64,000 bases of DNA from Zingiber officinale (Eukaryota; Streptophyta; Magnoliopsida; Zingiberales; Zingiberaceae), in assembly GCF_018446385.1 (NCBI RefSeq), contig NC_056000.1:56080722-56144721 (forward strand). The letters are read 5' to 3'. A program made the position numbers and the translations under genes. Under the pieces are notes generated by a model that was given only the letters and a program-made list of their open reading frames with translations, was not told the origin of the DNA and did no database searches. Of this stretch, positions 1 to 10,110 are shown piece after piece (position 1 is the first letter of the stretch; the number at the start of each line of letters is the position of its first letter).

Positions 1-601
1 TGTACTCGAGGTAAAATCCTAGAATTAGGGTTTACTGTAGAAGTCTTGTAGCGTTACTGTAGCAGTACTGTAGCAGTCGACTGATGTACTGTAGCAGAGC
101 CGTTGAGATAGCCGTTGGGCTGGCACCAGTCGACTGGTGCAAGGACCAGTCGACTGGTAACGGGCAAATCAGGTTCTGATTTGTTCCAAGCTCTATAAGA
201 AGGAGCTTGGTATGACCGGCCAAGGTGACGAAATTAGACTTGGTTAAGGTCTAATTAGTAGTCTACAAGTGCTCAAGAGTTTTCCTTGTGTCCAAGAGGT
301 CTTGGTGAGTTTGTGGTGAGGTTTCTCCACCCACAAGGAGTTTGAGCTAGCCGGAGGTCTTCCGGGGAGTAATCCACCGACGGATAGGGATCGTCCACCT
401 TACGGACACGCCGTGGAGTAGGAGCTTTATCTCCGAACCACGTAAATGATCGTGTAGCTTGGTTTGCATTCTTTCTTGTCTTGTATTTTGTTTAGCTTGT
501 TTATTTTTGTATTATTCCGCTGCGCAAGCTAACAACGTAGGAAGTGAACAATTTGGGTGAGCCGCTATTCACCCCCTCTAGCGGGCACATCGGTCCTAAC
601 A
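1..601 (+). mobile_element. LTR1 fragment, 3' part of an LTR, left-truncated by the window
   Basis: Nearly identical to 6348-6958, the 3' part of the complete LTR1. It ends at a canonical CA (tcctaaca at 594-601). It contains a CTGTAG/CAGTACTG microsatellite, several GTCGAC-centred palindromes (for example caccagtcgactggtg) and a TATA-like ctctataag near 191. A 5' LTR should be followed by a primer-binding site; here it is followed at 602 by the interior of a different LTR (LTR2). So this is not a normal 5' LTR/internal junction but a copy of the junction at 6958/6959. Confidence 0.8.
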
Positions 602-1206
602 CTAACTGGAAGTTAGGTAGTGGTAAAGTCCTAGTGAGGAGCTAAGTAAGGGAAAGTTCTGGTGAGGAGCCAGGCAATTGGAAAGTCCAAGCATGTGGTC
701 TTGGTAAGGAAAGTCCTGGTGAGGAGCCAGGCAGTTAGAAAGTCCAAGTGTGATCTTGGCAAAGGAGAAAGTCCTGATGAGGAGCTAGGCAATTGGAAAG
801 TCCAAGTGTGATCTTGGCACAGGTTATAAGTCCAAGCATGTGGTCTTGGCAAAGTAAGTCCAAGTGGTCTTGGCAAGGTAAGCCCTAGTGTGACTTGGCA
901 AGGAGAACTCGACAACTAGGATGATGCTAAAGGAAGCTCTTGAAGGCAAAGCGTGAAGGATGGAGAGATATCCGAGGGACGCAAGGCTGATGGAGGAGGC
1001 TAGAAGGCTAGTTCGAGGTTGGTCAGGTGCGACCAAATGCTAGGCATGGAGGCCCAACATGTCATGGTTGACCAGGAGTTGGGTTGGAGATTTTGGACTT
1101 GAGTTTGAGTCAAGTTCAGGCTGGTCAATCGATCGGGCGATCGATTAAACCAGGGTCCAATCCATCAGTGGATCGATTGGAGTGTACTGCGAAGGAAGGA
1201 ATGGCC
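602..1206 (+). mobile_element. LTR2 fragment, joined to gag at 1206/1207
   Basis: Matches 6959-7563 without any visible indel (constant offset 6357) and 13299-13903. It lacks the first ~240 bp and the last ~780 bp of LTR2. At 1206/1207 the LTR sequence stops abruptly and gag coding sequence begins; about 1 kb present in the related element (rest of LTR2, primer-binding site, gag start) is absent. 602-905 is an array of about eleven short hairpin units. Confidence 0.8.
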
Positions 1207-2760
1207 GATAAGAAGGGTAAACGCCTTCGACCTCGGCATTGGACCGAAGAGCAACGGGAACAAGCGGAGGCCGATAAGAAGGTAACAAAAATCTTGTTAA
1301 ATATATTACCTTCTAACATCCTTTTGAGTGTAGGTGAATACACAAGTGCATGTGATCTTTGGAAAAAGATCATTGTCCATCATGAGAACCCTACACAAAT
1401 CCAAGAAGAGGAGAAGCCCAAGGAGAAGGGCTCATTGGTCCAAGAAGAGAAGGACCAATCGAATGTTGACATAAGTTCAACATTCGAGGAGGAGAAGGAA
1501 GATGAGGAGGTATCATCCACATCTTCAAGGGAGGAAGAAGTGGAATCATCCACATCTTCAAGTGAAGAGGAAGAAGAGAAATCCGAGGAAGAGGAGATCT
1601 TGAAAGCTCAACCCTCCACCTCAACTACCAAGAAGAGCACAAAGGACTGCATCAAATGTTTTGAGTGTGGTAAGATGGGGCACTACAAGAGTAGGTGTTC
1701 TTCACTCAAGAAGGTAAAGGAGGTAAATCCTAAACTCACTAAAGTTAATTTAGAAACTAATGTGAGTTGTAGGAAGAAGAAGAAGGAGAAGAAGCACATT
1801 AGGTGCTTTACATGTGGTGAGTGGGGTCACTACCACACAAAGTGCCCAAGGAAAGGAGAGCTCATGAAATTGGCGTACTTGAAGAAGTGGGAGAAGAAGG
1901 GAGCTTCCAATGTAAAAACCAAGGTATCATTTAATGAATTCATTCCGTTGACACATGATAAAAAGCATGCTAGAAACAACTCTTATCATCTTAATGTTAT
2001 TTATCATGAGAATAGGAGGCATGATAACCTTAAGGATAAATATATTCCTCCTCATGTTAGATTTGCCACACCTAAGGTTAGGAAGGTAAATAACAACTTA
2101 GGCAATAACACCAAGGATTTTAGATATATGCCTAAAAATAGAAATGCTCAAGGATTCAATGAAAAACCAAAATCTAGGGATTTATGGGGTGAAAATCAAG
2201 TCTTGAGGACAAGACTTGATAATTTAGAAAGGACCTTAACAAGAATGGAAAATATTCTTAGGGGTCAAAATGAGCATAACCTAGGAAAAGCTAGACAAGA
2301 GCCATCCAATGGCTATAGAGGTTTGGGATACAAACCTAAAGCCAAGAAGGATGTGACTTCCTTTCATAGGGTTCCATATAGTTATGGGACCAACCCTAGG
2401 TTTAGAGGTCAAGTTAAAGATACTAGGGAAGGAATCCCTAAGAGTATTTTTGGCAAGACCAATGTGACTAAGACTTCTAAGAAGTCCAACAAAGTCACAA
2501 AGAAGGTCACAAAGGAGGCCATCCCTAAAGTTGATCTAATAAAGGTGACTAAGGCTCCAAAAAGGCCTAATAAAGTCACAAATAAGGTTACAAAGGGAGT
2601 TAACCCTAGAAGTGACCTAGTGGAAGTGACCAAGGCTTCTAAGAAGCCAAGAAAGGTCCTTAGGAAGATATCTAGGGAAGTCATCCCTAGTGAGTACCTA
2701 GAGCATCCAAGGAGCACCAATAGGTATTGGGTTCCTAGGAACATATTCTCTACACCCTAG
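1084..2760 (+). CDS. Gag-like protein of a gag-only Copia-type retrotransposon (copy 1, chimeric N-terminus)
   Basis: Open frame of 558 codons. The first ~41 codons are LTR2 sequence read through by chance; true gag similarity starts at DKKGK (about 1207), aligning with the second gag copy at 8539-10110. In order: a partial UBN2/gag-polypeptide domain (LRPRHWTEEQ...DLWKK), a long Glu/Ser acidic tract, two CX2CX4HX4C zinc knuckles (CFECGKMGHYKSRC and CFTCGEWGHYHTKC), a basic Lys-rich segment with repeated VTK..PK.. units, and a C-terminus ending in STNRYWVPR. Known role of such proteins: RNA binding and assembly of virus-like particles. No protease, integrase, RT or RNase H follows. The annotated start is the first in-frame ATG-like codon of the open frame; the native N-terminus is lost. 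A functional protein is doubtful. Confidence 0.7.
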   Translation: MEILDLSLSQVQAGQSIGRSIKPGSNPSVDRLECTAKEGMADKKGKRLRPRHWTEEQREQAEADKKVTKILLNILPSNILLSVGEYTSACDLWKKIIVHHENPTQIQEEEKPKEKGSLVQEEKDQSNVDISSTFEEEKEDEEVSSTSSREEEVESSTSSSEEEEEKSEEEEILKAQPSTSTTKKSTKDCIKCFECGKMGHYKSRCSSLKKVKEVNPKLTKVNLETNVSCRKKKKEKKHIRCFTCGEWGHYHTKCPRKGELMKLAYLKKWEKKGASNVKTKVSFNEFIPLTHDKKHARNNSYHLNVIYHENRRHDNLKDKYIPPHVRFATPKVRKVNNNLGNNTKDFRYMPKNRNAQGFNEKPKSRDLWGENQVLRTRLDNLERTLTRMENILRGQNEHNLGKARQEPSNGYRGLGYKPKAKKDVTSFHRVPYSYGTNPRFRGQVKDTREGIPKSIFGKTNVTKTSKKSNKVTKKVTKEAIPKVDLIKVTKAPKRPNKVTNKVTKGVNPRSDLVEVTKASKKPRKVLRKISREVIPSEYLEHPRSTNRYWVPRNIFSTP

Positions 2761-4391
2761 ATGGGTTTAGAGAGTGTCAACTCCAATTGGAAAGGTAGTT
2801 AACCCAACCTTGGGAAAGTTGACACTTGAGAGCATTTTCAAGGTGATTGTTAACCTTTGAAAATGAAAAGGATGATAAGTGTTACTCTTTGAAAGAGTAA
2901 AATGTGTCAAAATTTGAGGAGTTAAATCTAATTTAAATTGACACACTAGAGAGAAGCAAAAGTAATGCCAAATTTGGAATTCGACATTTTCTTATGGAAT
3001 TAAGGGAAATGTAAACCTTAATCCAAATTGTCACTCTTGGAAAAGAGTAACATGTGGCAAATCTTAAGGAATTATGTTTGAATTAAATTAGCGCAATGTG
3101 GAAAAACATAAGAAATACCAAATTGGGATTTTGGTATCTTCTTAGAGTAATTGAAGAAAAATCTAGGTCATAATGTAAGATGTTCACTCTTTGGAAGAGT
3201 GAAATGTGTCAAACTTAGAGGTTTTGAACTTAATTTAAATTGACACATTTAGAAAAGGATAAGAAATGCCAAGTTGGGGTTTTGATATTTTCTTAAAAGG
3301 TAAAAGGCAAATCTAAGTTTTAATTTGATTTCATTTACTCTTGGAAAGAGTAAAATGTGCCATACTTTGAGAAATTTGTTTAAGTTAAAATGGAACAAAT
3401 TTAGAAAGGAAAAATAAATGTCAAAATTGAGTTTTGACATTTTCATGGAAAATCATGGGCAATTTAGGGTTAAATTTTGAGTTAGCTAGGGTTAAGAATA
3501 CTTAGATAGGTAATCTAGGTAAATTTTATTTATGCTAACTTGCCATGTTTTGTTTGCCTATCATATGTCATGACATCATATTTATATTTAACATTCATAT
3601 TTTATTATGAAAAATACAAAAATACCATGTCATGTCATACATACATCATGTAACTATAGCTTGCTTTTCATTTTGAAAATTGCTTATTTTGATGTATGTC
3701 ATGTAACATCATGCATTACTTTAATTCCCTTGTTATTTAAGGATAGATGGCATCTATTATAAATGGTAAATATCCCAACAAGAGGGATTATATCAAGTGG
3801 CATCCTAGATGGATGATCATGATTTTTACAATGCCTAGATAGAGATGCATGATCCCTTAGTTTAGGGCAAGACCAAATATACATCTCACAAAGAACTATA
3901 AGGTGACTTGTATGTGTTTTAATACACGTTAGATACAAGTGAAATGTTAAGATGGTGAACTAAACTCAAGATGTTGATCTAGTGCATCTTGTTGAGTTTT
4001 AGGTTCATCAAAACACATAGTTATGTGTCTTCCAATCATTGGGAAAGCTAATGTACAAGTCATGTGCATTGAGCCCAAAGAACGTGGTTGGATATTGGTT
4101 TTGAAAATGATTTCAAAATACTTTTGAAAAACCTTGGTGAAGACTATCTTTTGATAGTAATCATCATTGAAAAGTTAGATACAAATTAGGAGAAAACATT
4201 GAATTTTTCAAGAGTTTTCAAATTTGTTTCAATCTTTGAAAATAGGAAGTATTTTCATAGAAAACTATTTTTCCCTGATAAAGTATACCCTAAATAATGT
4301 TTACATGAGTTTTCATGATGAAAACAAGTATGGATTGGTTAAGAAAAACTAAAGTGAAGTTTCGGTTGAGGTTTAGTTTCATTATTAAATT
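2761..4391 (+). other. Non-coding internal region of gag-only element 1
   Basis: No pol motif or convincing ORF in any frame. The sequence is AT-rich and consists of loosely repeated phrases (for example variants of tcttggaaagagtaaaatgtg and ttaaattgacaca roughly every 100-200 bp). It is collinear with 10111-11720 of element 2, so this is a conserved non-coding part of the family and not random sequence. Confidence 0.6.
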
Positions 4392-4841
4392 TTGAACCTC
4401 AAAACTTCGAGTTTTGGTTTTCCTAATTATTTAGAAACCCTAAGTCATTGTTGGTGCAATGATGGAAGTTTGACCATATTTTTAGGGGGAGTTAGCTTTG
4501 GAAACATAAAAATCTTTTCCAAGACCAAAAGGAGGTCAAGTGTTAAGGTAGCACATGACATTGGTATGAGAGGTGTTACCAAGGACAAGAGAGAGTCATC
4601 CAAGGCTAATAAGAAGGAATATGCTAGGGTAGCATATAATTATAGCAAGGATGAGGTGTCTAAGATTAAGGACAAGAAGAAATTAATCAAAGACAAGGTG
4701 TCTAAGGTTAAGAATGTGAGTTTAGTAGGCCAAGTGTCACCCGAGGTGCATCGAAGTGACCTAGCCATAGTGGATGAGTCACCAAGAGAGGTGACTAAGG
4801 TTAAGATTCCTAAGGATAGGAAGAACTTTTGGGACCCATGA
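4392..4841 (+). CDS. Small Lys-rich ORF of unknown function inside element 1
   Basis: Frame of 149 codons. I recognise no domain. The second half is very basic (repeated KDK, SKVK, TKVK) and ends KIPKDRKNFWDP, resembling in composition the basic tail of the gag ORF upstream. It may be a displaced remnant of the gag C-terminal spacer left after pol was lost, or a chance frame in Lys-rich repeat DNA. The equivalent part of element 2 (around 12240) has no matching long ORF, which argues against a conserved protein. Confidence 0.3.
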   Translation: MNLKTSSFGFPNYLETLSHCWCNDGSLTIFLGGVSFGNIKIFSKTKRRSSVKVAHDIGMRGVTKDKRESSKANKKEYARVAYNYSKDEVSKIKDKKKLIKDKVSKVKNVSLVGQVSPEVHRSDLAIVDESPREVTKVKIPKDRKNFWDP

Positions 4842-5890
4842 TAGATGGATTATCAAATGTGCCAAGTGATTAAGAGACAAACTTAAGTCTCTAACCTAGT
4901 GGGTTGGCACAATTGGGATGTGTTTCATGCATGAAAATATGACATTGGAGGTCATATTGCATAAAAATTAGCTTTTGATGTATAGATGTCATATAAACCC
5001 ATGCTATGGAAGTATTGTGATTTAGTATGGGCAGATACATCAAGAGGAAGCCAAAACTAGGACTTTAGGTCAATATTCAATTGAACTTTTTAGCTAGTTT
5101 TGAATTTTGTGTCAATCTTGGGATCTGTGATAAATATATTTTTATATATATTTTTCCCAAGTAGACAAGGGTACAATAGACCTCTCCACAAAATTTGGGG
5201 ATTTTTGGAGGTCTAGGGAATTTCTGGTGCATTTCTGAAGTTGACCTGAAAAGGCTAATTTTTGCAGAAATAGAGTGCCAGTCGACTGGTGCAGATACCA
5301 GTCGACTGGTAACAGTATTTTTGAGCACAGAATGTTTCTGTAACTGGTGCCGATACCAGTCGACTGGTAACAGTAGATTTCGACCACAGAATGCTTCTGT
5401 AAGGTTCTGTCGAAGGGGGCAGTCGACTGGTACCTAGTTCAGTCGACTGATACCAGCCTAAAAGTGTTTTTCAACGTTGTTCTTCACCGTGTCAACTCGT
5501 TTAAATGTATGAGATCCATGGGGGATAAATACATGAGTTTAGGGTCAATTTGGATGACATGTTTTCAATAATTGAGATATTGTTGGAGGTCTTTTTGATG
5601 TATGGCAAAGGGGGAGAAGTCTAGGTTTAAGTGGGAAACCTATACACCTTTGCGAGAAATCCTAACTCGAGGGAGATCTTAGGTGAAGGGGGAGCAATTG
5701 TTTAGGCAAAGGGGGAGAAGTTTACCTTTGCGAAAAATCCTAGCTCAAGGGGGAGCTTAGGTGAAGGGGGAGCCTAGGGATTTAGGTTCCATTATTTATG
5801 CATGAGTTGATTTGCATATTTATTTGCATATGTATTGCATTTATGTTTCCCTAACTTAAACAGGTTGCTAAACATCAAAAAGGGGGAGAT
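4842..5890 (+). other. 3' internal region of element 1 with GTCGAC palindromes and polypurine tract
   Basis: No gene. About 5276-5455 holds five copies of a GTCGAC-centred palindrome (ccagtcgactgg and extensions), the same motif as in LTR1. 5590-5780 has repeated gcaaagggggagaag phrases. The region ends with a polypurine tract aaaaagggggaga (about 5876-5889) immediately before the TG of the 3' LTR1, the expected plus-strand primer position. It is homologous to 14680-15108. Confidence 0.65.
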
Positions 5891-6958
5891 TGTTGGAGCA
5901 ATCTAGGTGCCCTAAGTTTTGATGTTTGGGCAAAGGTTTAAGTTAGGTTTATTGTTGTATTTGATATGCATTGTGAGTGTGCAGGATACAGGTACAACAA
6001 GGAAAGTCCAAGGGTGAGTCTTGGCGGTGTAAGTCCAAGCATGTAGTCTTGGCAACGTAAGTCCAAGTGTGATCTTGGAAAAGGAGGAAAGTCCAAGGAT
6101 GAGTCTTGGCGGTGTAAGTCCAAGCATGTAGTCTTGGCAACGTAAGTCCAAGTGTGACTTGGCAATAGATGAAGTCCCGGAGGCGCGACCTCTTGGCAAA
6201 GGAAGACCCGACAACAATGACAAGGCCGATGGAAGCTCCAGAAGGCAAGACGTGAAGGATGGGGAGGCATCCGAGGGACGCAAGGCTGATGGAGGAGGCT
6301 AGAAGGCTAGGTCTAGGTTGGTCGGGCGAGAACGAGTGCTGAGTGAATGTACTCGAGGTAAAATCCTAGAATTAGGGTTACTGTAGCAGCACTGTAGCGT
6401 TACTGTAGCAGTACTGTAGCGTTACTATAGCAGTCGACTGATGTACTGTAGCAGAGCCGTTGAGATAGCCGTTGGGCTGGCACCAGTCGACTGGTGCAAG
6501 GACCAGTCGACTGGTAACGGGCAAATCAGGTTCTGATTTGTTCCAAGCTCTATAAGAAGGAGCTTGGTATGACCGGCCAAGGTGACGAAATTAGACTTGG
6601 TTAAGGTCTAATTAGTAGTCTACAAGTGCTCAAGAGTTTTCCTTGTGTCCAAGAGGTCTTGGTGAGTTTGTGGTGAGGTTTCTCCACCCACAAGGAGTTT
6701 GAGCTAGCCGGAGGTCTTCCGGGGAGTAATCCACCGACGGATAGGGATCGTCCACCTTACGGACACGCCGTGGAGTAGGAGCTTTATCTCCGAACCACGT
6801 AAATGAACGTGTAGCTTGGTTTGCATTCTTTCTTGTCTTGTATTTTGTTTAGCTTGTTTATTTTTGTATTATTCCGCTGCGCAAGCTAACAACGTAGGAA
6901 GTGAACAATTTGGGTGAGCCGCTATTCACCCCCTCTAGCGGGTACATCGGTCCTAACA
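5891..6958 (+). mobile_element. LTR1, complete 3' LTR of element 1 (1068 bp)
   Basis: Starts TGTTGGAGCAATC directly after the polypurine tract and ends TCCTAACA, so it has canonical TG...CA ends. 6001-6200 contains hairpin units of the form gtCCAAG-loop-CTTGGc, including a larger ~87-bp direct repeat. Downstream are CTGTAG microsatellite and GTCGAC palindromes, then a TATA-like ctctataag near 6550. It is followed directly by LTR2 sequence, as at 601/602. The first 5 bases after it, ctaac, also occur at the corresponding site of complete LTR2 (13299-13303). This fits insertion of element 1 into an LTR2 copy, but the left flank needed to prove a target-site duplication is outside the window. 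Confidence 0.8.
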
Positions 6959-8340
6959 CTAACTGGAAGTTAGGTAGTGGTAAAGTCCTAGTGAGGAGCT
7001 AAGTAAGGGAAAGTTCTGGTGAGGAGCCAGGCAATTGGAAAGTCCAAGCATGTGGTCTTGGTAAGGAAAGTCCTGGTGAGGAGCCAGGCAGTTAGAAAGT
7101 CCAAGTGTGATCTTGGCAAAGGAGAAAGTCCTGATGAGGAGCTAGGCAATTGGAAAGTCCAAGTGTGATCTTGGCACAGGTTATAAGTCCAAGCATGTGG
7201 TCTTGGCAAAGTAAGTCCAAGTGGTCTTGGCAAGGTAAGCCCTAGTGTGACTTGGCAAGGAGAACTCGACAACTAGGATGATGCTAAAGGAAGCTCTTGA
7301 AGGCAAAGCGTGAAGGATGGAGAGATATCCGAGGGACGCAAGGCTGATGGAGGAGGCTAGAAGGCTAGTTCGAGGTTGGTCAGGTGCGACCAAATGCTAG
7401 GCATGGAGGCCCAACATGTCATGGTTGACCAGGAGTTGGGTTGGAGATTTTGGACTTGAGTTTGAGTCAAGTTCAGGCTGGTCAATCGATCGGGCGATCG
7501 ATTAAACCAGGGTCCAATCCATCAGTGGATCGATTGGAGTGTACTGCGAAGGAAGGAATGGCCCAATCGATTGGTCGATCGATTGAGACCATAATTCGCG
7601 AGCACAGAGGCCTTCCCAATCGATCAAGTGATCGATTGGGAGCTGCGGATCGATCAGCCGATCGATTGGGCAGGGGAGTTCTCGCGCGATCGCGAGAACA
7701 CATAAAGTTTCTAAATTGATCCACCGATCGATTCAAATGTTCCCAATCGATCGGTCGATCGATTGTGATTCGACAGTTGGGCAGGATGCAGGTGATGCAC
7801 GGCTGCGATGAAGCGGTGCTAACGTGGCAATCGATTGGGGATGGATTGGATCGATTGGGAGCACAGTTTAAAGCCTTGGCGGTGCGTTTTCTCCGTAGAA
7901 CTTTGTGTTCCTCTCCTACGAGCTTACAGCGATTCTCACGGTGATTTCTCCAACACTCACGCTAGTTATTGAAGGCACTTGAGGAGCATCTTCAAGGTTC
8001 AAGAGGCAACAACAAGTAGCAAGAAGAAAGGGTATTCACTTGTATTCCTAGGGTTTCTTCTTGTATTTGTGTTTGTGTTATGTGTGAGTTTGTACGAGGC
8101 TTCTCCGCCTCCGACCGAGAAGGAGTGTTTCATAGTGGAGATAGCGTGTCGTGTGTGGATCCTTGGATTAGTCACCTCTTCTTGAGGTGGATACCGAGTA
8201 AACCCTAGGTGTTAGCATGTTGGTTTGTTGTGTGTTTGTATTTTATTTTCCGTTGCATATCAAGACGAAGCAAATCAACACAAGCGCGAAGAAACGCTAT
8301 TCACCCCCCCCCCCCTCTAGCTGGCATAAAGGTCCCTACA
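6959..8340 (+). mobile_element. 5' LTR2 of element 2, missing its first ~240 bp
   Basis: Aligns with 13299-14679 of the complete 3' LTR2. It ends ...ggtccctaca at 8340, two bases before a primer-binding site. 6959-7262 is the hairpin array; 7481-7866 holds about ten ATCGAT-centred palindromes such as caatcgattggtcgatcg; a C-tract precedes the 3' end near 8303-8315. The missing 5' end was probably displaced when element 1 inserted. Confidence 0.8.
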
Positions 8341-8342
8341 AT

Positions 8343-8355
8343 TGGTATCAGAGTG
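8343..8355 (+). promoter_or_regulatory. Primer-binding site of element 2
   Basis: TGGTATCAGAGTG, two bases after the LTR end, matches the usual plant primer-binding site complementary to the 3' end of initiator methionine tRNA (TGGTATCAGAGC). Confidence 0.85.
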
Positions 8356-8412
8356 AGGCCGCTCTTCTACGGACTAATCGCCAAGAGAGCAAGAAGCTAG
8401 AGGAAGAAGAAG

Positions 8413-10110
8413 ATGAATTTGGAAGGACCACTCAGATGGGACATCCAGATTCCACCTCCGTATGACAAAGAGGACTTCAATTTTTAAAGAACTCGGTTGG
8501 AGACATAGTTTCAAATGGATTGGAACCAATGAGTTATTTTGGAGGACCCATTTGAAGCTCCAACGGATAAGAAGGGTAAACACCTCCGACCTCGACATTG
8601 GACCGAGGAACAAAGGGAGCAAGCGGAGGCGAATAAGGAGGTAACCAAAATTTTGCTAAATTTATTACCTTCTAATATAATTTTGAATGTAGGTGAATGC
8701 ACGAGTGCAAATGATCTTTGGAAAAAGGTCATTGTCTATCATGAGAATCCCACTCAATTTCAAGGAGTAGATGAGCCTAAGGAGAAGGGCTCATTGGACC
8801 AAGAAGAGAAGGACCAATCTGATGTTGACATAAGGTCAACATTCGAGGAGAAGAAGGAAGAGGAGGAGAAGGAAGAAGATGAGGAGAGATCATCCACATC
8901 TTCAAGAGAGGAAGAGGTGGAAGCATCCACATCCTCAAGGGTTGAAGAGGTGGAAGCACCCATATCCTCAAGAGGAGAAGAAGAAGAAGATGATGCAACC
9001 TCCACAATGCAAGCTACATCAAATAGAGAATCAAACATCATCCCTACAAGCAAAGGTATAGGAACTTCAATTGAAAATAATAAAAATCATATCATTTGCT
9101 TTGAGTGTAGGGAGCATGGGCACTACAAGAGTAAGTGCCCCAAATTGACCAAGAAGAAGGGCCAAGTAGTACCCAAGGGCAAGGAGAAGCCCAAGGAGAT
9201 TGGTCCCACAGAACGTAAGAGCAAGAAGCACATTGTGTGCTTCTCATGCAATCAAAATGGGCATTACCGGAGTCAATGCCCTAAAGGGAAGAAGCCAATC
9301 AAAGTTAGAGGAGGAAGCACAAGTCTAGGGGGAGCTTTTAAGAGCAAATCCAAGGTAACATTTAATGACGCAATTCCTTTTAGAAATGGTAAAGAGCATG
9401 TTAGAAATAAGGTACATCATTTAAATGCTAATTGCCATGAGATTAGAAGGTATGATAGAAGTAAGGACAAATATATTTCTCCTCATGCTAGATTTATCAC
9501 ACCTAAGGCTAGGAAGGTAGATAATTACTTAGGCAATAACTCTAAGGATTATAGATATATGCCTAAAAATAGAAATGCTCATAGGGGTCAAGAAAAATCC
9601 AAGTCCATGGATTTAATGACGGAGAACCAAGTCTTGAGGTCAAGACTTGATACCTTAGAAAGAACCCTAGCAAGAATGGAAAACATACTTAAGGGTCAAA
9701 ATGAGCCTAACCTAGGAAAGTCTAGACAAGAGCCATCCAATGGCTATAGAGGTTTGGGATACAAACCTAAAGTCAAGAAGGATGTGACTTCCTATTATTG
9801 GATTTCATATAGCTATGAAACCAAACCTAAATCTAGTGGTCAAGCTAAAAATACTAGGGAAGTCATCCCTAAGAGTACTTTTGTCAAGACCAAGGTGACT
9901 AAGGCTCCAAAAAGGTCAAATAAAGTCACAAAGAAGGTTACAAGGGAAGGTATCCCTAGAAGTGACCTAATGGAAGTGACCAAGGCTTCTAAGAAGCCTA
10001 GAAAGGTCATTAGGAAGGTATCTAGGGAAGTCATCCCTATTGAGTACCTAGAGCATCCAAGGAGCACCAATAGGTTTTGGGTTCCTAGGAGCATATTCTC
10101 TACAACCTAG
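8413..10110 (+). pseudogene. Gag-like protein of element 2, interrupted near its N-terminus
   Basis: An ATG at 8413, 70 bp after the primer-binding site, starts a plausible gag N-terminus (MNLEGPLRWDIQIPPPY). The frame is closed by TAA at 8485-8487, and gag-like coding continues in another frame until about 8550. From 8539 it returns to the first frame and stays open for 523 codons to 10110. The long part has the WTEEQ...DLWKK gag segment, Glu/Ser-rich acidic tract, two CX2CX4HX4C knuckles (CFECREHGHYKSKC, CFSCNQNGHYRSQC), a Lys-rich VTK/PK region and the STNRFWVPR C-terminus. It is clearly related to, but diverged from, the copy at 1084-2760. No pol follows. As it stands the ORF start is broken, so this copy is probably inactive. 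Confidence 0.75.

Noticed and set aside
602-905. CRISPR-like regularly spaced repeats
   Set aside because: Units are hairpins with no unique spacers, lie inside eukaryotic LTRs, and there are no cas genes.
631-915. Minus-strand ORFs repeated at 631-915, 6988-7272 and 13328-13612 (identical or nearly identical proteins)
   Set aside because: They are the reverse strand of the LTR2 hairpin arrays; conservation is explained by LTR copies being near-identical, with no protein family similarity.
1-6958. A simple intact LTR element with LTR1 at both ends
   Set aside because: No primer-binding site follows 601; instead an LTR2 fragment follows, exactly as after the 3' LTR1 at 6958.
7441-7736. ORFs on both strands through the ATCGAT palindromes (7441-7719 plus, 7482-7736 minus, and 13781-14076)
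   Set aside because: Palindromic LTR sequence gives similar peptides (RSIGRSI, DRLG) on both strands; no coding evidence.
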